Source: Thermoanaerobaculia bacterium
Lineage (GTDB): Bacteria > Acidobacteriota > Thermoanaerobaculia > UBA5066
Direction of reading: 5' to 3'
Length of the DNA: 9,069 nucleotides
NCBI GenBank assembly: GCA_017999215.1
Contig: JAGOBQ010000135.1
Span: 1-9,069 of the forward strand
Shown piece after piece: positions 1 through 5,175 of the stretch. Position 1 is the first letter of the stretch; every line of letters begins with the position of its first letter. A model generated the notes under the pieces. That model made no database searches. It saw only the letters and a list, made by a program, of their open reading frames with translations, and was not told the origin of the DNA. A program made the position numbers and the translations under genes.

Positions 1-2
1 TG

Positions 3-521
3 GGGGCCTCGCTCCCCCTCATCATCCAGTCCGTCTTCGCCGACGCCCCGGGCGGCGCCCCGAACCCGCTCCTCTACGCTCCGTTCGCCCCGCTCGTCGC
101 GACGCTGATGCGCCCCGCCGGCGGGTGGGCCGCGGACCGCTTCGGCGCGGGAAGGATGACGGCGATCGCGATCGGCGTCATGGCGGTCGGCGGCTTCAGC
201 CTGACGCGGTTCCTCCGCCCCGAGTCGTTCGACGGCTTCTTCGCGACGATCCTCGTCATCTGCGCGGCGTCCGGCTTCGGGAACGGCTCGGTCTTCAAGA
301 TCATCCCGACCGTCAACCCGCGCGAAGCGGGGGCCGTCATCGGGATCGTCTCGTGCGTCGGCGCCTTCGGCGGCTTCTTCCCGCCCCTCTTCCTCGGCTG
401 GTGCATCGAGCGGTTCGGGAGCCCCGCCTGGGCCTACACGGCGATGGCCGTCGTCGCGCTCGGCGCACTCGCCGTCAACGGCTGGTTCTACCAGCGGGAG
501 GGGTCGCCGACGCGCTGCTGA
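3..521 (+). CDS. Nitrate/nitrite transporter, NarK/NasA family (MFS), 3' end only
   Basis: C-terminal part of a major facilitator transporter; the reading frame is open to the left edge, so the start and roughly the first half are missing. About 172 residues remain. They contain a loop of the form RPAGGWAADRFG followed by GRMT, the MFS inter-helix motif as found in NarK proteins. They also contain the nitrate signature FGNGSVFKIIP, and then a glycine-rich helix (AGAVIGIVSCVGAFGGFFPP) typical of the last third of NarK/NasA. Family knowledge: these inner-membrane proteins move nitrate in or exchange nitrate for nitrite. The Arg at nt 111-113 probably matches an anion-binding Arg of the family (inferred). 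The last hydrophobic helix ends at WFYQREG and the gene stops with TGA at 519-521. It converges on the marC-family gene with 9 bp between stops. Whether it imports nitrate or exports nitrite cannot be told from this fragment. Confidence 0.88.
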   Translation, partial: GASLPLIIQSVFADAPGGAPNPLLYAPFAPLVATLMRPAGGWAADRFGAGRMTAIAIGVMAVGGFSLTRFLRPESFDGFFATILVICAASGFGNGSVFKIIPTVNPREAGAVIGIVSCVGAFGGFFPPLFLGWCIERFGSPAWAYTAMAVVALGALAVNGWFYQREGSPTRC

Positions 522-530
522 GGCGGTCGT

Positions 531-1226
531 TCAGCGAAGCCGGGTCGCGAAGGCCTTCAAGCTCTCCGCGAAGGCCGGGTCTTCGAACGTCTGGACGAGG
601 AGGTCGCTCACGCCCCCCCAGACGATCTGGACGGCGATCGCGAGAAGGACGAACGCGCTGATCTGGCTGATCGTCGCGGCGCCCGTGTCGCCCATCCTCC
701 GGATGACCGGCCCGCTGAAGCGGTAGAAGACGAAGACCGTCGCGCCGGCCAGGAGGATGCCGCACGCCGTCGCGAGGAAGGCGAGGAGCGTCGAGGCCTC
801 CAGGATGTGCCCGCGCGGGACGAGGCTGAGGGTGACGGCCATGGACCCGGGCCCGGCGGTGACGGGCATCGTGAGGGGGAAGAAGGCCTTGTTCTCCATC
901 GAGGAGCGGATCTCGGCCTGCTCCTCCTCGGAAACGCGCGGGTCCTTGTTCAGCATGTGCCAGGCGGAGTGGAAGAGGAGGATGCCGCCGGCGATCGCGA
1001 CGACCGGTATGGAGATCCCGAGGATCTTCAGGATCCACCCCCCGACGAGGAGGAGGACCGTCAGGAAGAGGGCCGTGTAGACGCCGATCAGGAGGGCGAG
1101 GCGGTTCCGCTCGCGGTCCGTCACGGCGCTCGTCAGCCCCAGGAAGACCGGGGCCATCGCGGGCGGATTGAGTATGGGGAACAAAGCCAGCCAGGTGAAG
1201 GACATCTGGGCGAGGAAGGTCGTCAT
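531..1226 (-). CDS. MarC family integral membrane protein
   Basis: Complete 231-residue membrane protein of the MarC (UPF0056) family. The family marks are visible: near the N-terminus FPILNPPAMAPVFLG (residues 16-30), and in the middle FFPLTMPVTAGPGSMAV (115-131). About six hydrophobic segments can be drawn at roughly 8-30, 42-68, 70-92, 118-135, 143-167 and 185-209, with a charged cytosolic-type loop at 93-113 rich in Glu and Lys. Length is slightly above the usual 200-220 residues because of a short amphipathic tail. The ATG start is preceded by GGGAG with a short 4-base spacing. MarC was once linked to multiple antibiotic resistance in E. coli, but that link was not upheld and the transported substrate, if any, is unknown. 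The gene stands alone: it converges with the nitrate transporter and diverges from the DUF5666-type gene. No substrate can be inferred. Confidence 0.9.
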   Translation of the reverse strand: MTTFLAQMSFTWLALFPILNPPAMAPVFLGLTSAVTDRERNRLALLIGVYTALFLTVLLLVGGWILKILGISIPVVAIAGGILLFHSAWHMLNKDPRVSEEEQAEIRSSMENKAFFPLTMPVTAGPGSMAVTLSLVPRGHILEASTLLAFLATACGILLAGATVFVFYRFSGPVIRRMGDTGAATISQISAFVLLAIAVQIVWGGVSDLLVQTFEDPAFAESLKAFATRLR

Positions 1227-1392
1227 TCAGCTCCCGCGGCGGCCCGGCGCCCGCGCCCGGGATGCTAACGCACGGCGTCGGACCCCGTCCTGCCGGACCG
1301 AGGCGTTAGGATTCCGGCGCAACCGTCACTCCCACGGGAGACGAAACCGATTCCGGCGGATGGAACCGTATCCGACCCAAGCGAGGTTGCCG
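1227..1392. promoter_or_regulatory. Divergent intergenic region with small repeats
   Basis: This gap between two divergent genes must hold the promoters for both, but I see no convincing -35/-10 pair on either strand. What it does contain: a perfect 7-bp inverted repeat, CTAACGC at 1265-1271 and GCGTTAG at 1303-1309, separated by 31 bp; a 10-bp direct repeat, GATTCCGGCG at 1310-1319 and 1349-1358; and AACCGT at 1321-1326 and 1364-1369. In such GC-rich DNA some of this is expected by chance, though the AT-containing inverted repeat is less so. It could be an operator, but that is speculative. Confidence 0.35.
1383..1386 (+). promoter_or_regulatory. Ribosome binding site deciding the start of the DUF5666-type gene
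   Basis: GAGG lies six bases before ATG 1393. The frame stays open upstream to 1168, but that extension runs antisense through the marC start and would place a long basic stretch before the signal peptide. The GAGG, together with the immediate MKLF signal sequence, supports 1393 as the start. Confidence 0.6.
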
Positions 1393-2616
1393 ATGAAGCT
1401 CTTCCGGTCTTCGATCCTGATCCCCGCCCTGGTGCTCCTCGTCGCGGCGCCCGCCACCGCCGACATGAGGGGCGTCCCCGCCCCCGACGAGCGCCCCCAG
1501 GCGACGATCGAGGGGACGATCACCTCCGTGAACGTCCCGATCGCGGGCGGAGGGCCGATCGTCACCCTCCTCGACGGTCTCGTCGCGTTCGACGCGACCG
1601 GCGCCACGGTCCGGTATTTCAACGGACTCTCCGCGACGACGGACACCCTCGCCGCGGGTCAGCGCGTCCTCGCCCTCCTCGACCCGGCCACCGCCCCGAT
1701 CCGGGCGACGACCGTGGTCATCCTCTCGGACCGGGCCGACGTCACGTTCTCCGGCAGGGTCGGCTCCGTCGACCTCGACGCCGGGACCCTGACCGTCCTC
1801 GGATTCACCTCGGAGGTGAACGACCGGACCGTCTTCGGCGGGCCGTTCGAGGGGATCGGATCGAAGGGGCTCGAGGACGTCAGGGTCGGTGACATGGTCT
1901 TCGTGGAGGCGAAAGCGGACGCCGGCGTGCTCCTCGCGACGAAGGTCATGAGGCTCGGCGCGCCTTCGGACTCGGTTCGCCGGATTCACGGGACCGTCGC
2001 CTCGATCGGCGAGGCCGCGTGGACAATCACGGTCCCCGACGGCTCGACGCTCACGGTGAAGGTCGGAACGGAGACGAAGGTCACCGGCGCCCCGAAGGTC
2101 GGCGACACCGTCGACGTCCTCGTCCGCCCCCAGTCCGACGGGTCCCTTCTCGCCGTCGCGATCCTGAAGTCGGTTCCTCCGCCCGCCGTCACGCTCGAGC
2201 GATTCGAGGGGGTCGTGAAGGCGATCGGGGCGACGGCCTGGTCGATCGCCCCGAAGGGCGGCGGCTCCGATCGGACGTTCGCCGTCGACGGGGAGACGAA
2301 GGTCCTGGGAAGCCCGGCCGTGGGCGACAGCGTCGGCGTCCTCGCGAAGAAGCTCGACGACGGCACCTGGCTCGCCGTCGTCATCGCGAAGGCGATGCTC
2401 TCCGGCCCGGCGCGGACCGAGGTCGAGTTCGAGGGCATCGTGAAGAGCATCTCGCCGGGCCACCCGACCGGCGTCTGGATCGTCGGCGAGACGAAGGTCG
2501 TCGTGACGAGCCGGACCGTCGTGAAGGGTGATCCGAAGGTGGGCGACACCGTCGAGGTCGAGGGGCTGAGGAACCCGGACGGCGTCGTCCAGGCCTCGAA
2601 GATCGAGAAGCGCTGA
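1393..2616 (+). CDS. Secreted protein with about five tandem DUF5666-like repeats
   Basis: A 407-residue exported protein of unknown function. It opens with a clear signal peptide (MKLFRSS, a hydrophobic core to about residue 20, then APATADM with a likely type I cleavage after ATA or ADA-like residues near 23). The rest is almost all beta-prone and falls into five degenerate units at roughly 37-111, 116-188, 195-260, 268-334 and 343-407. Each reads approximately as: hydrophobic-x-G-hydrophobic-V-x-S-I, a short strand, a TKV step, a GDxV turn, then DG-x-L-x-A-x-x-I-x-K. This is the layout of the DUF5666 family, small barrel-like modules found in exported bacterial proteins (recognised by pattern, not by search). 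The last three units are closest to each other: ETKV recurs at 227, 301 and 366, and VGDTV or VGDSV at 236, 310 and 383. No lipobox, catalytic motif, transmembrane anchor or sorting signal is seen. It stands alone, divergent from marC and convergent with uvrB. A periplasmic or cell-surface binding role is possible but not shown. Confidence 0.8.
   Translation: MKLFRSSILIPALVLLVAAPATADMRGVPAPDERPQATIEGTITSVNVPIAGGGPIVTLLDGLVAFDATGATVRYFNGLSATTDTLAAGQRVLALLDPATAPIRATTVVILSDRADVTFSGRVGSVDLDAGTLTVLGFTSEVNDRTVFGGPFEGIGSKGLEDVRVGDMVFVEAKADAGVLLATKVMRLGAPSDSVRRIHGTVASIGEAAWTITVPDGSTLTVKVGTETKVTGAPKVGDTVDVLVRPQSDGSLLAVAILKSVPPPAVTLERFEGVVKAIGATAWSIAPKGGGSDRTFAVDGETKVLGSPAVGDSVGVLAKKLDDGTWLAVVIAKAMLSGPARTEVEFEGIVKSISPGHPTGVWIVGETKVVVTSRTVVKGDPKVGDTVEVEGLRNPDGVVQASKIEKR
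2071..2555 (+). repeat. Near-identical DNA repeats inside the DUF5666-type gene
   Basis: GAGACGAAGGTC occurs three times, at 2071-2082, 2293-2304 and 2488-2499. A 23-base block at 2092-2114 recurs at 2533-2555 with a single difference (C2100 against G2541). All copies fall at equivalent places in successive protein repeats, so they look like traces of internal duplication, preserved by selection or by codon preference. Confidence 0.65.
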
Positions 2617-2626
2617 CGGTCCGGAG

Positions 2627-2654
2627 GCCCCCTCCGCGCCGGCGCGGAGGGGGC
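2627..2654. terminator. Perfect 14-bp palindrome between convergent genes, possible terminator
   Basis: The left arm runs from 2627 (GCCCCCTCCGCGCC) and the right arm from 2641 to 2654 is its exact complement, centred at 2640/2641. It starts 11 bp after the stop of the DUF5666-type gene and lies 47 bp beyond the uvrB stop on the other strand, where a two-way terminator would be expected. It has no T tract on either strand, so it is not a classic intrinsic terminator. A 3' stabilising hairpin or Rho-assisted end is equally possible. In RNA the innermost bases would form a short loop. Confidence 0.55.
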
Positions 2655-2701
2655 GGGGGCGGCCCGGCCGTTCCCGACTTCGCGGTGCGGAGGCTCGCCC
2701 G

Positions 2702-4693
2702 TCAGCGGAAGACCTGCAGGCCTCGGAGCTCGCGGATCCGGTCGCGCAGCTGCGCGGCCGTCTCGAACTCGAGCTCCCGGGCCGCCTCCTTCATCTTCTT
2801 CGAGAGGGAGGCGATCTCCTCCTCGATCGAGCGGTCGTCCCGCAGGGCGTCCTTCCCGGCCGCCCGAAGCGCGGGAGAGTCGCCGTAGTCGAGGTTCGAC
2901 ATCTTCAGGAGGGGCGAGTCGAGCGACTTCACGATCGTCTCCGGGACGATCCCGTGCTCGGCGTTGTAGGCCTCCTGGATCGCCCGGCGGCGCGCGGTCT
3001 CGTCCATCGCCCGCCTCATCGAGTCGGTCACGACGTCCGCGTAGAAGACGACGAGGCCGTTCAGGTTCCTCGCGGCTCGCCCCGCCGTCTGGACGAGCGC
3101 GGTCTCCGAGCGGAGGAACCCTTCCTTGTCGGCGTCGAGGATCGCCACGAGCGAGACCTCCGGCAGGTCGAGCCCCTCCCGGAGGAGGTTGATCCCGACG
3201 AGGCAGTCGAAGACGCCGCGCCGCAGGTCGCCGAGGATCTGGACCCGCTCGAGCGTCTCGACGTCGGAGTGGAGGTAGCGCGCCCGCACGCCGAGCTCCA
3301 GGAAGTAGCTCGTGAGGTCCTCGGCCATCCGCTTCGTGAGCGTCGTGACGAGGGTCCGCTCCCCTTTCGCCGCCCGCTCGCGGACGCGCCCCAGGAGGTC
3401 GTCGACCTGTCCCTTCACCGGGCGGACCTCGATCCTCGGGTCGACGAGGCCTGTCGGGCGGATCACCTGCTCGACCACCTCTCCCCCGGCCTGCTCCAGC
3501 TCGTACGCGGCGGGCGTCGCCGAGACGTAGAAGCGCGGCCCGACGCGTTCGAGCCACTCCTCGAACCGGAGCGGCCGGTTGTCGAGCGCGGACGGGAGGC
3601 GGAAACCGTACTCGACGAGCGTCTCTTTCCGGGACCGGTCGCCGTGGTACATCGCGCGGAGCTGCGGGATCGTCTGGTGGCTCTCGTCGATGATCGTCAG
3701 GTAGTCGGCCGGGAAATAGTCGAGGAGGGTCGGAGGCGGCTCGCCCGCGGTCCGCCCGGAGAGGTGCCGCGAGTAGTTCTCGACGCCGGCGCAGTAGCCG
3801 ATCTCCCGCATCATCTCGAGGTCGAAGCGGGTCCTTTGCTCGAGCCGCTGCGCCTCGAGGAGCTTCTTCTGCGCCGTCAGGTCGGCCACCCGCGTGACGA
3901 GCTCCGCCTCGATCGAGCCGAGGGCCCGCTGCCGCACCTCCTCCGGCGTCACGTAGTGCGACTTCGGGTAGAGCGAGAACTCCCCGAGCGTCTCGAGGAC
4001 CTTCCCGCGGAGGAGGTCGATCCGGGAGACCTTCTCGATCTCGTCGCCGAAGAACTCGACGCGGACCCCCGTGTCCTCGTACGAGGGGTGGATCTCGAGG
4101 ACGTCCCCGCGGACACGGAACGTCCCGCGGTCGAGGTCGAGGCTCGTCCGTTCGTACTGCGCCTCGACGAGACGCTTCAGGTACCAGGTCAGGCCGTAGC
4201 GCGCCCCGGTCTTCAGCTCGATCGCCATCCGGCCGAACGACTCGGGGCTCCCGAGGCCGTAGATGCAGGAGACCGACGCGACGATCAGGACGTCGCGCCG
4301 CTCGAAAAGCGCGGCGGTCGCAGCGATCCGGAGCTTGTCGATCTCCTCGTTGATCTGGGTTTCCTTCTCGATGAACGTGTCGGACTGCGGGACGTACGCC
4401 TCGGGCTGGTAGTAGTCGTAGTAGGAGACGAAGTACTCGACCCGGTTCCGCGGGAAGAAGCGCTTGAACTCCTGGTACAGCTGGGCGGCGAGCGTCTTGT
4501 TGTGGGACAGGACGAGCGTCGGACGGTCCAGAGCCTCGACGACCTTCGCCATCGTGAACGTCTTCCCCGAGCCGGTGACGCCGAGGAGGACCTGCTGCTC
4601 CCGCCCTTCCCGGAAGCCGCGGACGAGCGCCTCGATCGCCGCGGGCTGGTCCCCCTGCGGCGTCAGCTCGGAGACGACTTCGAAGAGGCTCAC
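2702..4693 (-). CDS. uvrB: UvrABC system protein B (excinuclease ABC subunit B)
   Basis: Complete UvrB of 663 residues, within the normal family length. UvrB takes damaged DNA from UvrA, verifies the lesion with its ATP-driven strand-opening activity and recruits UvrC for incision in nucleotide excision repair. Visible marks: Walker A GVTGSGKT (38-45); the DNA-clamping beta-hairpin with YYDYYQPEAYVPQSDTFIEK (91-110); DESH Walker B (336-339); YVSATP (389-394); the helicase C-terminal motifs INLLREGLDLPEVSLVAILDAD (501-522) and QTAGRAARN (535-543); and a UVR domain near the C-terminus (about 622-656), which binds UvrC. The GTG at 4693-4691 is chosen because it places SLFEVVSELTPQGDQP at the normal UvrB N-terminus; an upstream in-frame extension is only the antisense shadow of other genes. 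The start overlaps the upstream stop by 4 bp (GTGA) and has only a poor Shine-Dalgarno sequence, suggesting translational coupling. No key residue is missing. Confidence 0.97.
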   Translation of the reverse strand: MSLFEVVSELTPQGDQPAAIEALVRGFREGREQQVLLGVTGSGKTFTMAKVVEALDRPTLVLSHNKTLAAQLYQEFKRFFPRNRVEYFVSYYDYYQPEAYVPQSDTFIEKETQINEEIDKLRIAATAALFERRDVLIVASVSCIYGLGSPESFGRMAIELKTGARYGLTWYLKRLVEAQYERTSLDLDRGTFRVRGDVLEIHPSYEDTGVRVEFFGDEIEKVSRIDLLRGKVLETLGEFSLYPKSHYVTPEEVRQRALGSIEAELVTRVADLTAQKKLLEAQRLEQRTRFDLEMMREIGYCAGVENYSRHLSGRTAGEPPPTLLDYFPADYLTIIDESHQTIPQLRAMYHGDRSRKETLVEYGFRLPSALDNRPLRFEEWLERVGPRFYVSATPAAYELEQAGGEVVEQVIRPTGLVDPRIEVRPVKGQVDDLLGRVRERAAKGERTLVTTLTKRMAEDLTSYFLELGVRARYLHSDVETLERVQILGDLRRGVFDCLVGINLLREGLDLPEVSLVAILDADKEGFLRSETALVQTAGRAARNLNGLVVFYADVVTDSMRRAMDETARRRAIQEAYNAEHGIVPETIVKSLDSPLLKMSNLDYGDSPALRAAGKDALRDDRSIEEEIASLSKKMKEAARELEFETAAQLRDRIRELRGLQVFR

Positions 4694-5112
4694 TTCTTCG
4701 GCATGGAGCGAAGGTGATCCGTCAGGCCCTTCAGCTCCTCCCCGGTCACCGACCGGTCCTCGAGCGAGGCGACGATCTTCTTCTGAAGCCCCTGGATCTC
4801 GTCCGGCTTCGCCTTCCCCGCCTTGGCTGCCTCGACGAACGCGGCGTACTCCGTCCGGAACGCCTCGCGGTCGGCGGCGGGGACGTCGGCCGCGATCGCT
4901 CCGACGACCTGGCTCTCGGTGGCGCCGAGGAGCGACTCCATGAGCTGCGGCGCCTTCCGGAGGAAAAGGACCATCCCGACGATGAGGAGGACCGAGAGGC
5001 CGGCGCAGCCGACGAGGCCCCACTTCAGGACTCCGCCCGGCCGCGCGTCCTTCTCCTCTCGGGTCGTTGCCGGGCCTCCCGGGGAGATCGGGGGGGGCGG
5101 GGTGCTGCTCAT
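4690..5112 (-). CDS. Hypothetical single-pass membrane protein, coupled to uvrB
   Basis: A 140-residue protein I do not recognise. It has a Pro-rich, charged N-terminal segment (residues 1-28, beginning MSSTPPPPISPGG), one strong hydrophobic helix (about 31-51, WGLVGCAGLSVLLIVGMVLF) followed by LRK, and then an Ala/Glu/Lys-rich helical region (54-140) ending in a dibasic PKK. With Arg/Lys on both sides of the helix, orientation is uncertain; an N-in, C-out topology with the helical part outside the cytoplasm is possible. The start is well supported by AGGAGG six bases upstream. Its TGA overlaps the GTG of uvrB, so the two are very likely on one mRNA. It diverges from the PBP1A gene across 63 bp. 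Nothing links it by motif to DNA repair; the arrangement may only be transcriptional convenience. The family could be lineage-restricted. Confidence 0.8.
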   Translation of the reverse strand: MSSTPPPPISPGGPATTREEKDARPGGVLKWGLVGCAGLSVLLIVGMVLFLRKAPQLMESLLGATESQVVGAIAADVPAADREAFRTEYAAFVEAAKAGKAKPDEIQGLQKKIVASLEDRSVTGEELKGLTDHLRSMPKK

Positions 5113-5175
5113 CCTCTGCCTCCTCGCGGTGCCTCCGGCCCGGAAAGGGGCGGAGCTGCATGTGAGAATACCCCC
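5113..5175. promoter_or_regulatory. Short divergent promoter region
   Basis: Only 63 bp separate the starts of the membrane protein/uvrB unit (-) and the PBP1A gene (+), so promoters for both must lie here or reach into the genes. On the plus strand TGTGAGAATAC (5161-5171) is the only AT-rich stretch and loosely resembles an extended -10 element. If used, transcription would begin very near the GTG at 5176. No clear -35 is seen 17 bp upstream. No minus-strand promoter can be picked out. Confidence 0.3.
5119..5124 (-). promoter_or_regulatory. Strong ribosome binding site for the 140-residue membrane protein gene
   Basis: AGGAGG on the minus strand, six bases before the ATG at 5112-5110. This perfect site fixes the start. 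It also shows that the organism uses ordinary Shine-Dalgarno sequences, which makes the weak leaders of uvrB and the PBP1A gene stand out. Confidence 0.75.

Noticed and set aside
550..580. Repeated CGCGAAGGCC and palindrome GAAGGCCTTC near the end of marC
   Set aside because: These lie within codons for Ala-Phe-Ala stretches of the marC C-terminus and follow from codon preference; no T tract supports a terminator.
1168..1392. Longer start for the DUF5666-type gene at 1168
   Set aside because: It would overlap the start of marC antisense and bury the signal peptide; ATG 1393 has GAGG at good spacing.
2954..4717. 587-codon open frame on the plus strand antisense to uvrB
   Set aside because: It mirrors uvrB codons with Arg/Asp/Glu/Leu/Val-rich low-complexity translation, as expected from the GC-rich third positions of the true gene. 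It has no recognisable domain.
4694..5161. N-terminal extension of uvrB giving an 819-residue protein
   Set aside because: The extension is a different-frame reading of the 140-residue membrane protein gene and shows no UvrB homology; normal UvrB begins at GTG 4693.
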